From assembly GCF_024349685.1 (NCBI RefSeq), contig NZ_AP025944.1, positions 1,308,001-1,372,000 on the forward strand: a DNA stretch of 64,000 nucleotides. The letters are read 5' to 3'. The translations under genes and the position numbers were made by a program. Under the pieces are notes generated by a model. That model ran no database searches. It worked only from the letters and a program-made list of their open reading frames with translations, and was not told the DNA's origin. Numbering within the stretch: the stretch's first letter is position 1; every line of letters begins with the position of its first letter. Positions 25,917 through 34,928 of this stretch are shown here, one piece after another. This stretch comes from Pseudomonas sp. LRP2-20 (GTDB taxonomy: Bacteria; Pseudomonadota; Gammaproteobacteria; Pseudomonadales; Pseudomonadaceae).

Positions 25917-27278
25917 GGAAGTGTCAGATTTTTTGTGTGCGGGCCGGTAACGGCCTGCCGTCAGGCAGGCCCTGATCTTCACCAGGTTGGCCTGATGAAC
26001 CGATCTCCGTACAGAATCGCAAATTGATTCATCGCGCTTTTCCAATCATGGGCCGGTTTTCCCCAATTGGCTGTTATGTTGCGCAATCCCAGCCAAATCA
26101 GTTTGGTCGCTGCGTCATCATTCGGGAAATGCCCTCGGGTCTTGATGACCTTGCGTAGCTGGGCGTTGATGCTCTCGATCGCGTTGGTGGTATAGATCAC
26201 CTTCCGGATGGCGGGCGGAAAGACAAAGAATGGAATCACGCGATCCCAGGCGCGTCTCCAGGCAGCCACCACCGTTGGATATTTCTCACCCCACGGCCCG
26301 CTCTCAAACTCATCGAGTGCTTGCTCAGCCGCTTCGGCATTGATGGCTTGGTAAATCGGTTTCAGTTCCTTGGCCAGTGCGCGCCGTTTGTCCCAGGCCG
26401 CGTAGTCCAGGCTGTTGCGGATCAGATGCACGATGCACGTCTGCAATGTCGTCTCTGGAAACACGGCGCTGAGGGCTTCTGGCATGCCTTTAAGGCCATC
26501 GGTCACGGCAATCAGCACGTCCTCGACGCCACGTGTCTTGAGATCGTTGAACACCTTCATCCAGAACTTCGCACCCTCAGTGTTCTCGATCCAGATGCCC
26601 AGGATGTCGCGCGTCCCGTCGGGTAGAACGCCCAAAGCCAAGTAAATGGCCTTGTTGCGCACCAGGCCTTCTTCGCGAATCTTCACCCGCAGCGCATCAA
26701 AGAAAATGACCGGGTACATCGGCTCCAATGGCCGCTGTTGCCACGCGCCAATTTCGTCCATGACCTCGTCTGTCACAGAGCTGATGAAGTCGGGTGAAAC
26801 GTCGGTTCCATACTGCTCGGACAGGAAGGCCCGGATCTCTCTGACTGTCATTCCACGGGCGTACATGGCGATGATCTTGTCGTCGAAGCCAGTGTAACGG
26901 CGCTCATGTTTGGGGATCAGGATGGGCGAGAAGCTGCCGTCACGGTCGCGAGGGATATCCAAGCGCAGAGGCCCATCGCCGGTTAGCACTGTCTTGCCGC
27001 TTTTGCCGTTGCGCTGGTTGGTTTCATCCTCCGGGCGCTGCGCGCCCGGCGGATAACCCAGGTGGTGGCCAAGCTCGGCATGCAGAGCGCGTTCGATCAA
27101 GGCCTTCTTGAACGCCGCAGAGGCATCCTCGATAGCTTCTGCGGTCATCAGGCCCTCACCGAACTGCTCCAGCAGCTCCTTGGGGATTTTGGGCAGGTCA
27201 CGCAGGGGTTTCTTTTTGGTTGGCATACATGCACCTCTTACTCATGTTATGCCCGAACACAAAATTTCTGACACCCTC
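25917..27278 (-). mobile_element. Complete IS256-family insertion sequence (1362 bp)
   Basis: The ends are imperfect inverted repeats: GGAAGTGTCAGATTTTTTGT on the left and, read inwards, GAGGGTGTCAGAAATTTTGT on the right (22 of the first 28 bases agree). Both sides are flanked by the same 8 bases, CGCCCGCG (25909-25916 and 27279-27286), a target duplication of the size normal for this family. One transposase gene fills the element. The intact gene and exact duplication suggest a recent insertion. Confidence 0.92.
25979..27226 (-). CDS. IS256-family (Mutator-type) transposase
   Basis: This 415-residue transposase has the catalytic triad D177 (VIFFDALR), D243 (AVTDGLKG) and E351 (TNAIESIN), with the family features QTCIVHLIRNSLDY after the second Asp and QLRKVIKTRGHFPND after the Glu. 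The N-terminal 150 residues hold the DNA-binding region with GMTVREIRAFLSEQYG. It appears full length with no frameshift, so the element may still be active. It is transcribed against the neighbouring lysis genes and cinA. Confidence 0.95.
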   Translation of the reverse strand: MPTKKKPLRDLPKIPKELLEQFGEGLMTAEAIEDASAAFKKALIERALHAELGHHLGYPPGAQRPEDETNQRNGKSGKTVLTGDGPLRLDIPRDRDGSFSPILIPKHERRYTGFDDKIIAMYARGMTVREIRAFLSEQYGTDVSPDFISSVTDEVMDEIGAWQQRPLEPMYPVIFFDALRVKIREEGLVRNKAIYLALGVLPDGTRDILGIWIENTEGAKFWMKVFNDLKTRGVEDVLIAVTDGLKGMPEALSAVFPETTLQTCIVHLIRNSLDYAAWDKRRALAKELKPIYQAINAEAAEQALDEFESGPWGEKYPTVVAAWRRAWDRVIPFFVFPPAIRKVIYTTNAIESINAQLRKVIKTRGHFPNDDAATKLIWLGLRNITANWGKPAHDWKSAMNQFAILYGDRFIRPTW

Positions 27279-27318
27279 CGCCCGCGCGGCGCTCGGTCTC
27301 ACAGGCGCTGAAAACCTC
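27279..27318. repeat. Right half of the split palindromic repeat
   Basis: Begins with the target duplication CGCCCGCG and continues CGGCGCTCGGTCTCACAGGC then GCTGAAAACCTC, the reverse complement of the left half. Palindromes of this look are frequent in P. putida genomes as far as I recall. Confidence 0.75.
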
Positions 27319-27434
27319 AAGCCATACACCCAGAAGACACCGATCAAACAAACCCTGAACATCAAGAACATCCTCATCGTCCGTCCCAAATGCTACGGTG
27401 TCCTCTTCCTCCCAAGGCCCCTCAAGGACCCCTC

Positions 27435-27917
27435 ATGGACCCGATCACCGCCCTCTCCACACGTCTAGGCGAACACATGCGCCGCTTCCAGGCCCAAGTG
27501 ACCACCGCCGAATCCTGCACCGGCGGTGGCATCGCCGAGGCCATTACCCGCGTGCCCGGCAGCTCGGCCTGGTTCGAGGCCGGTTACGTGACCTATTCCA
27601 ATGCCCAGAAAACCCGCCAGCTGAACGTGCCCGAAGCGCTGTTCGGCGAGGTTGGCGCGGTCAGCCAGGAGGTGGTCGAAGCCATGGTCCGTGGTGCCCA
27701 GGCCGCCAGTGGTGCTCGCTTTGCCGTGGCCGTCAGTGGCGTGGCCGGGCCGGACGGCGGTTCGCCGGCCAAACCGGTGGGGACCGTGTGGCTGGCCTGG
27801 GCCGATGGCAACCACGTCATTACTGAGCGCCGGCACTTCGACGGCGACCGCGAAGCGGTGCGCCGACAGACGGTGATCGCCGCGTTAGACGGCTTGTTAC
27901 AGCTTGGTGCCGAGTAA
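27435..27917 (+). CDS. CinA-family nicotinamide-nucleotide amidohydrolase (PncC)
   Basis: A 160-residue single-domain protein equal to the C-terminal half of CinA. It deamidates nicotinamide mononucleotide to nicotinate mononucleotide for NAD recycling. [16 protein letters not shown] near the N-terminus carries the catalytic Ser, and [11 protein letters not shown] and [23 protein letters not shown] are the other signature blocks. The N-terminal molybdopterin-like domain of full CinA is not present, as in other pseudomonads. It directly precedes recA, a widely conserved pair. Confidence 0.92.
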   Translation: MDPITALSTRLGEHMRRFQAQVTTAESCTGGGIAEAITRVPGSSAWFEAGYVTYSNAQKTRQLNVPEALFGEVGAVSQEVVEAMVRGAQAASGARFAVAVSGVAGPDGGSPAKPVGTVWLAWADGNHVITERRHFDGDREAVRRQTVIAALDGLLQLGAE

Positions 27918-27932
27918 ATCGACGACAGGGGT

Positions 27933-27960
27933 TTGCTCGGGCGCTTGCCTGTGGAATAAT
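27933..27960 (+). promoter_or_regulatory. Predicted recA promoter
   Basis: TTGCTC (27933-27938), 16 bases, and AATAAT (27955-27960) form a plausible sigma-70 promoter whose start region is covered by the LexA box two bases downstream. Confidence 0.5.
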
Positions 27961-27961
27961 A

Positions 27962-27977
27962 CTGGCTACTTATACAG
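27962..27977 (+). promoter_or_regulatory. LexA (SOS) box of recA
   Basis: CTGGCTACTTATACAG fits the LexA consensus CTG-N10-CAG. It lies 44 bases before the recA start, so recA is SOS-induced as expected. Confidence 0.85.
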
Positions 27978-28020
27978 GTATTCCGGCCGTCAGGGCCAAG
28001 TCGAACACGTGAGGATTTCA

Positions 28021-29088
28021 ATGGACGACAACAAGAAGCGCGCCTTGGCTGCGGCCCTGGGTCAAATCGAACGCCAATTCGGCAAAGGCGCGGTCATGCG
28101 CATGGGCGACCATGAGCGCCAAGGTATCCCGGCTATTTCCACCGGCTCTCTGGGCCTGGACATCGCGCTCGGCATCGGCGGTCTGCCAAAAGGCCGTATT
28201 GTCGAAATCTACGGCCCAGAATCCTCGGGTAAAACCACGCTGACCTTGTCGGTCATCGCCGAAGCCCAGAAAAACGGCGCAACCTGCGCCTTCGTCGACG
28301 CCGAACACGCCCTCGATCCTGAATACGCCGGCAAGCTGGGCGTCAACGTCGACGACCTGCTGGTCTCGCAGCCTGACACCGGCGAACAGGCCCTGGAAAT
28401 CACCGATATGCTGGTGCGCTCCAACGCCGTCGACGTGATCATTGTCGACTCCGTGGCGGCACTGGTGCCAAAGGCTGAGATCGAAGGCGAAATGGGCGAC
28501 ATGCACGTTGGCCTGCAGGCCCGTCTGATGTCCCAGGCGCTGCGCAAGATCACCGGTAACATCAAAAACGCCAACTGCCTGGTCATCTTCATCAACCAGA
28601 TCCGTATGAAGATCGGCGTGATGTTCGGCAGCCCGGAAACCACCACTGGTGGTAACGCCCTGAAGTTCTACGCCTCGGTGCGCCTGGACATCCGCCGTAC
28701 CGGCGCGGTCAAGGAGGGCGACGAAGTGGTCGGCAGCGAAACCCGCGTCAAGATCGTCAAGAACAAGGTCTCGCCTCCGTTCCGTCAGGCCGAGTTCCAG
28801 ATCCTTTACGGCAAGGGTATCTACCGCAACGGCGAAATCATCGACCTGGGTGTTTCCCAGGGCCTGGTGGAGAAGTCCGGCGCGTGGTACGCCTACCAAG
28901 GCAACAAGATCGGCCAGGGCAAGGCCAACGCAGCCAAGTACCTGCAAGAGAACCCGGCTATTGGTGCCGAGATCGAGAAGCAGATTCGCGAGAAGCTGCT
29001 CAAGGCCGGTGCCGTTGCCGAAGCTGGCAAGGCTGCTGCCGCTGAAGCCGATGCCGACGACATGGCTGACGCCGACGCCGGTTATTGA
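28021..29088 (+). CDS. recA: Recombinase RecA
   Basis: A 355-residue ATP-dependent strand-exchange protein and coprotease for LexA-like repressors. Walker A is GPESSGKT at residues 65-72; the DNA-binding loop segment [20 protein letters not shown] and [20 protein letters not shown] are intact, and the C-terminus is acidic as usual. Activated RecA would also trigger cleavage of the tailocin-type repressor encoded 3.5 kb upstream. recX follows with 11 bases between stop and start. Confidence 0.98.
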   Translation: MDDNKKRALAAALGQIERQFGKGAVMRMGDHERQGIPAISTGSLGLDIALGIGGLPKGRIVEIYGPESSGKTTLTLSVIAEAQKNGATCAFVDAEHALDPEYAGKLGVNVDDLLVSQPDTGEQALEITDMLVRSNAVDVIIVDSVAALVPKAEIEGEMGDMHVGLQARLMSQALRKITGNIKNANCLVIFINQIRMKIGVMFGSPETTTGGNALKFYASVRLDIRRTGAVKEGDEVVGSETRVKIVKNKVSPPFRQAEFQILYGKGIYRNGEIIDLGVSQGLVEKSGAWYAYQGNKIGQGKANAAKYLQENPAIGAEIEKQIREKLLKAGAVAEAGKAAAAEADADDMADADAGY

Positions 29089-29099
29089 TAGTTGCTGGT

Positions 29100-29570
29100 A
29101 TGTCCGCCGTACTCGACACCCCCGTCGCCGTCAGGCGGACAGCCATGGACCTGCTCGCACGACGCGAGCATGGTCGCGTCGAGCTGACGCGCAAGTTGCG
29201 TCAGCGCGGTGCCCCGGATGAACTGATCGAGCCTGCGCTCGATCGGCTCGCCGAAGAAGGGCTGCTTAGCGAAGCCCGTTATCTCGAGAGTTTCATCCGA
29301 TACCGTTCCGGTGCCGGCTATGGTCCTGCGCGTATTCGCGAGGAGCTTGGTCAGCGCGGGCTGAACCGAAGTGACATCGAGCAGGCCCTGCGTGAAAGCG
29401 ACGTGGATTGGGCAGCACTGCTACGGGATACCTGGCAGCGTAAATTCGCTGGGCAACGCCCCCAGGATCCACGTAGTCGAGCCCAGCAGACACGGTTCCT
29501 TGCCTACCGCGGTTTCCCCATGGACATGATCGGCCGGCTGCTCAGTGGCCGGGATCTGGATGATTACTAG
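29100..29570 (+). CDS. recX: Regulatory protein RecX
   Basis: A 156-residue alpha-helical protein that binds RecA filaments and limits RecA activity. It is built of three-helix repeats, visible as [19 protein letters not shown], then [20 protein letters not shown] and [11 protein letters not shown]; the C-terminal helix bundle holds [15 protein letters not shown]. The ATG at 29100 follows recA closely and gives the usual family length, so the two are probably co-transcribed and SOS-induced together. Confidence 0.93.
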   Translation: MSAVLDTPVAVRRTAMDLLARREHGRVELTRKLRQRGAPDELIEPALDRLAEEGLLSEARYLESFIRYRSGAGYGPARIREELGQRGLNRSDIEQALRESDVDWAALLRDTWQRKFAGQRPQDPRSRAQQTRFLAYRGFPMDMIGRLLSGRDLDDY

Positions 29571-29571
29571 T

Positions 29572-29613
29572 CAAATGGCCTCATCGCCGGCACGCCAGCG
29601 ATGAGGTCATTTG
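29572..29613. terminator. Long hairpin between convergent recX and the LOG-family gene
   Basis: CAAATGGCCTCATCGC pairs with GCGATGAGGTCATTTG (one G-U pair) around a ten-base loop. The stem is symmetrical, so it can serve both converging transcripts. Confidence 0.6.
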
Positions 29614-29634
29614 CGTTACTGCGAAATTTGCCAT

Positions 29635-30753
29635 TCAGCTGACCTTCAGCGCCTCCCGCGCCCGCTGGGTGGTATGCATAGGCTCCGGCTTGGCCCAGTT
29701 TTCCGGCAAGTTGATGAAATCGACCAGTTCCCGCAGGCGCCCCTGGTCACGGCCATTGAAGGCAAACGTCAGCCGCGTCAGGTGGCTGAAGTTGCCCACC
29801 TCATGTTCGGCACCGCTATCGGCGTGTTGGTGATACCGGCCACTCAGGCGCAAGTCGGCAAACCCTTCCTGTATGTCATGTAGTGCCGCTTCGCTGAGCC
29901 GATGGTGCATGCGAATCACGAACTGGTTCTTCAGCCAGCGGCTGGAGTGGTAATTGCTATAGAACTGGTTGATTTCCTCCACGGCCTCATCGGCGCTGTA
30001 CACCAGCCGTAGCAGCTTCAGGTCACTGGGCAGGATGTAGCGGTTTTCTTCGAGTTGGCGGCTGATGAACGCCAGGCAATCACGCCAGAACGTGCCACCG
30101 GGTGAGTCCAGCAGTACCACCGGCACCAGTGGACTCTTGCCGGTCTGGATCAGCGTCAGCACTTCAAGCGCCTCATCCAGGGTGCCGAAGCCGCCGGGGC
30201 AGAGCACCAGTGCATCGGCTTCCTTGACGAAGAACAGCTTGCGAATGAAGAAGAAGTGGAAGGGCAGCAGCTTGTCGGTGCCATCCACCGTGGCATTGGC
30301 ATGCTGCTCGAAGGGCAGGGTGATGTTGAAACCCAGGCTATGGTCACTGCCGGCGCCTTCATGGGCTGCCGCCATGATGCCGCCGCCGGCCCCGGTAATG
30401 ACCATCAGTTCGGAGCGGGCGAGGGTTGCCCCCAGCTCGCGAGCCAGGGCGTACATCGGGTGTTCCACGGGGGTGCGTGCCGAGCCGAACACCGTGACTT
30501 TGCGTCGCCCCCGGTAGCGCTGGAGCATGCGGAAGGAGTGGTCCAGTTCGCGCAAGGCTTGCAAGGTGATCTTGGCGCTCCAGCGGTCACTGTCGTCATG
30601 GGCCATGCGCAAGACCGTTAGCATCATGTCGCGGTACAGCGGCAGGTTGGGGCTGTTCGGCGCGACCAGTTGCAACTGCTGGTCGATCTTGCTCAGGTCG
30701 ATGCCGTGGTCCTTGAAATGATTGAACAGGTGTTCATTCGATTGGTAAGGCAT
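29635..30753 (-). CDS. LOG-family Rossmann-fold protein
   Basis: A 372-residue protein whose central domain (about residues 80-260) is of the lysine-decarboxylase-like LOG family. GAGGGIMAAAHEGA and CPGGFGTLDEALEVL (near residues 184-196) are the conserved PGGxGTxxE phosphoribohydrolase motifs. LOG enzymes release cytokinin-type or other bases from nucleoside monophosphates, but bacterial long-form members such as this, with extra N- and C-terminal domains, are often of unknown substrate or act like PpnN nucleotide nucleosidases. A similar gene lies after recX in other P. putida group genomes. Confidence 0.8.
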   Translation of the reverse strand: MPYQSNEHLFNHFKDHGIDLSKIDQQLQLVAPNSPNLPLYRDMMLTVLRMAHDDSDRWSAKITLQALRELDHSFRMLQRYRGRRKVTVFGSARTPVEHPMYALARELGATLARSELMVITGAGGGIMAAAHEGAGSDHSLGFNITLPFEQHANATVDGTDKLLPFHFFFIRKLFFVKEADALVLCPGGFGTLDEALEVLTLIQTGKSPLVPVVLLDSPGGTFWRDCLAFISRQLEENRYILPSDLKLLRLVYSADEAVEEINQFYSNYHSSRWLKNQFVIRMHHRLSEAALHDIQEGFADLRLSGRYHQHADSGAEHEVGNFSHLTRLTFAFNGRDQGRLRELVDFINLPENWAKPEPMHTTQRAREALKVS

Positions 30754-31055
30754 TCAACGTCTCCTTCTGCAGCAAAACCTCTGACCGGGCCGATGGTGTG
30801 GCTCGGCCGCGACACTACGTGTGTCGCTGGCTGCCGTGACTCGAGTGTGCATCCCGAGCATTGCAGTAGGCCTTTAAGGCCGTGGTGCAGGGGTGTCAGT
30901 CCAGTATGTCGTTTTTTGGGGCTTCGCTATCAATCTAGACCGTTGCGCCGGGTAGTGCAGGCGCGATTTCCGTGGCCACTCGTCGGCCTGCGAACAGCCC
31001 TGGCGAGGGTTTGGTTAACTGGAGAAGCGAAACGTGTCGATGCAGGAGGTGGCGT
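30754..31055. other. Intergenic region, about 300 bases
   Basis: Lies between the divergent LOG-family gene and the small protein at 31056. I see no gene, RNA or repeat beyond a GC-rich stretch and the ribosome site CAGGAGG before 31056. It presumably holds promoters for both sides. Confidence 0.5.
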
Positions 31056-31259
31056 ATGCATCGCTTGGTCATCGAGGTAGACCGGCAGCTCTATCAACTG
31101 CTGGAAAATGCGGCCCAGGATCACCATGTGAGCCTGGAAGCGGAGTGCCGTCGCAGGCTGGCAGCACTTGAGTGCCAGTCACGCTACCTGCAGGCGCTGC
31201 TGGCGGAGATGCGCGCCGACGAAGAGCCGCGGCGCGCCGAGGGAGAGCGGGTTATCTAG
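31056..31259 (+). CDS. Small Arc/ribbon-helix-helix-like protein
   Basis: A 67-residue protein with a good ribosome site (CAGGAGG, seven bases upstream). MHRLVIEVDRQLYQLLENAAQDHHVSLEAECRRRL looks like a beta strand followed by two helices, the pattern of ribbon-helix-helix DNA-binding proteins such as Arc. The C-terminal half is a charged helix with no motif. No toxin gene is adjacent in the same direction (the next gene is convergent and encodes an exported protein), so an antitoxin role is not supported. Function unknown. Confidence 0.65.
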   Translation: MHRLVIEVDRQLYQLLENAAQDHHVSLEAECRRRLAALECQSRYLQALLAEMRADEEPRRAEGERVI

Positions 31260-31679
31260 TCACTTCTTCTTGCTGCCAGCGGTGCAACTGGCAGCATCGA
31301 AGGCCTGGTCCATGACCGGCTGGTTGGTCTTGTACACGGTGAAGCGATAGACCATCACCGCACCTTTTGACATCAGGTTACGGTAACCAGTGTTGCGGCA
31401 TACGCTGTCACCCAGTTGGCTGCGGACTTGCGCCGGGTTCTGCTGCATGCGTGCGGCATGCTCGGCGCGTACGCTGAGGTGGTTGACCAGCGCCTTGCCT
31501 TCAACGGTATAGCCCTGATCGAGAATGTCTTCGTTGATGGCGCGTGGGGTGCCGACACTGCTTTCCGTGGCGACCTTCTGCAGCAGCTTGTTCAGCTCGA
31601 ACTCCTGCTTGGAGGCAGCCTGGGCTGCCAGTGGCAGGGTGAGCAACAGGCTCAGGGTCGGGACGATAAGACGCAGCAT
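31260..31679 (-). CDS. Exported protein of the QSregVF (PA3611-like) family
   Basis: A 139-residue protein with a clear signal peptide (LIVPTLSLLLTLPLAAQAA, cleavage after AQA near residue 21) and two cysteines in the mature part, at SVCRNTG and AASCTAG, likely disulfide bonded. Size, cysteines and position after recX-LOG in the pseudomonad order suggest the PA3611-like family, named quorum-sensing-regulated virulence factor from the PAO1 member; function is unknown. ATG at 31679 is chosen because AGGAGAGATCC precedes it; its stop abuts the small RHH-like gene. Confidence 0.65.
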   Translation of the reverse strand: MLRLIVPTLSLLLTLPLAAQAASKQEFELNKLLQKVATESSVGTPRAINEDILDQGYTVEGKALVNHLSVRAEHAARMQQNPAQVRSQLGDSVCRNTGYRNLMSKGAVMVYRFTVYKTNQPVMDQAFDAASCTAGSKKK

Positions 31680-31904
31680 GGATCTCTCCTGGTTCGATAA
31701 CTGGCGCTTTGACATGCGCCGGCGGCGGGCGTTCCATGAAACCCGCTGCATCGCAGACAAATTCACGGTGGCCAATGTCGCCGATTATAAGGGACCGGCT
31801 GGCTTCGCTGCACGGCCAAATGGCGCCTGCTCTGGTAGACTGGCGCTTTGTTTCTTTCGAGTCCCTGCAGTGTCCAGTCACAACCCGTCCACAGGCTTGC
31901 CAGC

Positions 31905-32615
31905 ATGAGCCACGCGGTAGCACGCCTGCGTGCCGAACGCCTGGCGCGTAGCAACAAACCATTCATTGCCCGTGGTTCACGCGCCGAGCGTTGCCCCGAT
32001 TGCCGGGTGATCGCCACCCACTGCCTGTGTGCGTGGAAGCCCAAGGTGCAGGCCGATTCCGGCGTGTGTCTGATCATGCATGACACCGAGCCATTGAAAC
32101 CGACCAACACCGGCTGGCTGATCGCCGACCTGATCGAAGACACCTGCGCGTTCGGCTGGCTGCGCACCTCGGTGGACCAGCGCCTGCTGGCGTTGCTCGA
32201 CGACCCGCAGTGGCAGCCTTATATCGTCTTCCCCGGCGAATTCGTCGCCCAGGAGCGGGTGGTCAGCGAGGTCGTGCGCGAACCTGGCAAGCGCCCGTTG
32301 TTCATCCTGCTCGATGCCACCTGGACCGAAGCCCGCAAGATGTTCCGCAAGAGCCCGTATCTTGATCGCTTTCCGGTGCTGAGCCTGCAAGCTGAGCAGA
32401 TGTCGCGCTATCGCCTGCGCCGGTCCAAGCGCGACGACCACTTCTGCACTGCCGAAGTGGCTGCCATGTGCCTGGACCTGGCAGGTGACAATCAGGCGTC
32501 CCAGGCGCTGGATGCCTATCTGGACGTGTTCAGCCTGCATTATCTCAGCGGCAAGCGTCGCCTGCCGCTGGATGATCAGGATGACACCCACCAGCGTTTG
32601 CATACCTTCCTATAG
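31905..32615 (+). CDS. DTW-domain tRNA-uridine aminocarboxypropyltransferase
   Basis: A 236-residue member of the DTW/TapT family, which uses SAM to add the 3-amino-3-carboxypropyl group to U47 of tRNA (acp3U). The zinc-type cysteines C30, C33, C40 and C42 lie in CPDCRVIATHCLC. The family-defining DxTW is D137-W140 in LLDATWTEARKM, and RYRLRRSKRDDHFCTAEVAA is the conserved C-terminal block. The ATG at 31905 starts MSHAVARLRAERL and gives the usual length. Probably monocistronic. Confidence 0.85.
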   Translation: MSHAVARLRAERLARSNKPFIARGSRAERCPDCRVIATHCLCAWKPKVQADSGVCLIMHDTEPLKPTNTGWLIADLIEDTCAFGWLRTSVDQRLLALLDDPQWQPYIVFPGEFVAQERVVSEVVREPGKRPLFILLDATWTEARKMFRKSPYLDRFPVLSLQAEQMSRYRLRRSKRDDHFCTAEVAAMCLDLAGDNQASQALDAYLDVFSLHYLSGKRRLPLDDQDDTHQRLHTFL

Positions 32616-32794
32616 TCCAAGGGGCATACGTCTCACTTTGGTTCATAATGACGGGGCTGGCAGCCAGGGTGGGCGAGACGGCAGGGTAGTTGGCTTGACC
32701 ACCTGCGGCCGTGCTCGGCATCCTTGGCGCCGATTCCCCGCCAGGCGCTTCACCACCGCGCATGCGCCTGGCACAGAACAGGATCCATAGATCG

Positions 32795-33445
32795 ATGGCC
32801 ACATACGAAATCCTGATTGCCGATGACCACCCGCTGTTTCGCAGCGCTCTGCGCCAGGCCGTCACCCTCGGCCTGGGCGCTGACGTGCGCCTGGTTGAAG
32901 TGGCGAGCATCGCCGAACTGGAAACTCGCCTGAGCGAAAAAGCCGACTGGGACCTGGTCCTGCTGGACTTGAACATGCCGGGCGCCTATGGCTTCTCCGG
33001 GCTGGTCCTGCTCCGCGGCCAGTACCCGCAGATTCCAGTGGTGATGGTCTCGGCGCAGGAGGAGGCCGCAGTGGTGGTCAAGTCCCGCGAGTTCGGTGCC
33101 AGCGGCTTCATTCCGAAGTCCAGCGGCCTTGAAGTCATTCAGGATGCCGTGAGGAAAGTGCTCGATGGCGACGTCTGGTGGCCACCGCAAGCCTTCGAAA
33201 AGGTCGATGTCTCGGCCGAAGCCAAGGCCGCCAGCGAAGGCCTGGCCAGCCTCACCCCCCAGCAGTTCCGCGTGCTGACCATGGTCTGTGAGGGTTTGCT
33301 GAACAAACAGATCGCCTATGAGCTGAGTGTGTCGGAAGCGACCATCAAGGCCCATGTAACGGCTATCTTCCGTAAGCTGGGCGTACGCACCCGCACCCAG
33401 GCGGCGCTGTTGCTGCAACAACTTGAATCGGTTGCCAGTAGCTGA
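32795..33445 (+). CDS. erdR: LuxR-type response regulator, ErdR-like
   Basis: A 216-residue NarL/LuxR-class regulator. The receiver domain has the acidic pair D10-D11, phospho-acceptor D58 in LLDLNMPG and the conserved Lys in FIPKSS. The C-terminal LuxR helix-turn-helix (about residues 145-210) contains LTPQQFRVLTMVCEG and NKQIAYELSVSEATIKAHV. In P. aeruginosa, erdR is next to dgkA as here, and ErdR controls acetate and ethanol utilisation genes. No sensor kinase is adjacent. Confidence 0.85.
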   Translation: MATYEILIADDHPLFRSALRQAVTLGLGADVRLVEVASIAELETRLSEKADWDLVLLDLNMPGAYGFSGLVLLRGQYPQIPVVMVSAQEEAAVVVKSREFGASGFIPKSSGLEVIQDAVRKVLDGDVWWPPQAFEKVDVSAEAKAASEGLASLTPQQFRVLTMVCEGLLNKQIAYELSVSEATIKAHVTAIFRKLGVRTRTQAALLLQQLESVASS

Positions 33446-33518
33446 CGGCGTCTGGATTCACGCTTTTTTGACCCGTGCCGCACTAGTCTGCTGGCCTTTC
33501 TGTTGTGAAGTGACTCAC

Positions 33519-33887
33519 ATGACCCCATCGCCATTCAAAGGCCAGACCGGCCTGAAACGCATCTTTAACGCTGCCGGCTACTCGCTGGACGGTTTGCGCG
33601 CCGCCTTCAAGGGTGAGGCTGCCTTCCGCCAGCTGGTACTGCTCAACGTGTTGCTGATCCCGATCGCTTTCTGGCTGCCGGTCAGCCGTGCGGAGCGGGC
33701 AATCATGATCGCCGTGTGCTTGCTTGGCCTGATCGTCGAGCTGTTCAACTCGGCAGTGGAAGCGGCCATCGATCGGATCTCGCTGGAGCGCCACCCGTTG
33801 TCGAAGAACGCCAAGGACATGGGCAGCGCCGCGCAGCTGGTGGCGCTGACCATGGTTGCGCTGGTATGGGGTGTGATTCTGCTTTAA
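33519..33887 (+). CDS. dgkA: Diacylglycerol kinase
   Basis: This 122-residue integral membrane kinase phosphorylates diacylglycerol to phosphatidic acid. An N-terminal amphipathic helix with FKGEAAFRQ is followed by three transmembrane helices; the signature ELFNSAVEAAIDRIS contains the catalytic Glu/Asn and the last segment KDMGSAAQLVAL is conserved. Its stop overlaps the end of the convergent finR gene by four bases. Confidence 0.95.
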   Translation: MTPSPFKGQTGLKRIFNAAGYSLDGLRAAFKGEAAFRQLVLLNVLLIPIAFWLPVSRAERAIMIAVCLLGLIVELFNSAVEAAIDRISLERHPLSKNAKDMGSAAQLVALTMVALVWGVILL

Positions 33888-34810
33888 GCGATCGGCGGCA
33901 AGACGATCTCATCACTGCGGGTAAAGCCCGCAGTGAAGTTGCGGCACAACTCCAGGAACTCACGCATCGCCGAGGTCTGGTATTTCTGCTTGTGCCAGAT
34001 GAAGTAGAACTGGCGCATCAGGTCCAGCTCCGGTGTCTCGACCGGTACCAGGCTGCCGCGGCGGAAGGCATCGCGCAGGGCCAGGCGTGAAATGCAGCCG
34101 ATACCCAGGCCCGACTCCACGGCACGCTTGATTGCCTCGGTGTGTTCCAGCTCCAGGCGGATGTTCAGGCTGGTGCGGTGATGACGCATGGACTGGTCAA
34201 AGGTCAGGCGTGTGCCAGAACCCTGCTCGCGCAGGATCCAGGCTTCCTGCGACAGGGCTTCGACATCGGCGCGACCGGCCTTGGCCAGTGGATGTTGCGG
34301 GGCGCAGAACACCACCAGTTCGTCTTCGACCCACGGCTGCACTTCCAGGTCCGGGTGGTTGCAGTCACCTTCGATCAGACCTAGATCAATTTCGTATTGC
34401 GCGACCTGGTGCACGATATGCGCGGTGTTCTGCACATGCAGTTTCACCTGGCTCTCCGGGTGGACCTGCATGAAGCTGCCGATCAGCAGGGTGGCGAGGT
34501 AGTTACCGATGGTCAGCGTTGCGCCGACCGCCAGCGAGCCGAAACCGGACTTGCCATTGAGCAGGTCTTCGATTTCCTTGGCCTGGTCAAGCAGGGCAAC
34601 GGCCTGGGGCAGCAACTGATGGCCCAAGGCATTGAGGGCCAGGCGCTTGCCGGCGCGGTCGAACAGCTGGCAGCTCGATTGCCGCTCAAGTTCGGTTATG
34701 GAGGTGCTCGCCGCCGATTGTGAAAGCGCGAGCACGCTGGCCGCCCGCGACACACTCTGGTGCTGGGCCACGGCGACGAATACCTGCAGCTGACGAAGTG
34801 TAAATCGCAT
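33884..34810 (-). CDS. finR: LysR-type regulator FinR
   Basis: A 308-residue LysR regulator with N-terminal helix-turn-helix (about residues 3-60; VSRAASVLALSQSAASTSITEL) and a ligand-binding domain of the CysB-like fold. It is divergent from fpr, the arrangement described in P. putida, where FinR is needed to induce fpr under superoxide and sulfur-related stress. The 118-base shared region holds an AT-rich dyad. The C-terminal end overlaps dgkA by four bases. Confidence 0.88.
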   Translation of the reverse strand: MRFTLRQLQVFVAVAQHQSVSRAASVLALSQSAASTSITELERQSSCQLFDRAGKRLALNALGHQLLPQAVALLDQAKEIEDLLNGKSGFGSLAVGATLTIGNYLATLLIGSFMQVHPESQVKLHVQNTAHIVHQVAQYEIDLGLIEGDCNHPDLEVQPWVEDELVVFCAPQHPLAKAGRADVEALSQEAWILREQGSGTRLTFDQSMRHHRTSLNIRLELEHTEAIKRAVESGLGIGCISRLALRDAFRRGSLVPVETPELDLMRQFYFIWHKQKYQTSAMREFLELCRNFTAGFTRSDEIVLPPIA

Positions 34811-34822
34811 ATCTATATAACC

Positions 34823-34835
34823 GATAACACATATC
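34823..34835. promoter_or_regulatory. Dyad in the finR-fpr region, candidate FinR site
   Basis: GATA-ACACA-TATC lies in the A+T-rich part of the divergent region, about 15 bases upstream of the fpr -35 element. This is a plausible LysR-type recognition dyad, inferred only from symmetry and position. Confidence 0.35.
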
Positions 34836-34847
34836 TTGATAATTCAG

Positions 34848-34876
34848 TTAACAGATATTGTGGCTGCCCCTAAACT
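34848..34876 (+). promoter_or_regulatory. Predicted fpr promoter
   Basis: TTAACA (34848-34853), 17 bases, TAAACT (34871-34876). Start would be near 34883, about 45 bases before the ATG. Confidence 0.6.
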
Positions 34877-34928
34877 ATCGCGCAACTGCGCGTCTTGCGC
34901 GCTGCGTTTTTCTTCAGGAGCCCCTTAG

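Noticed and set aside
31056..31679. Toxin-antitoxin pair (ribbon-helix-helix protein plus neighbour)
   Set aside because: The neighbouring gene is convergent and encodes an exported protein with a signal peptide, which does not fit a toxin.
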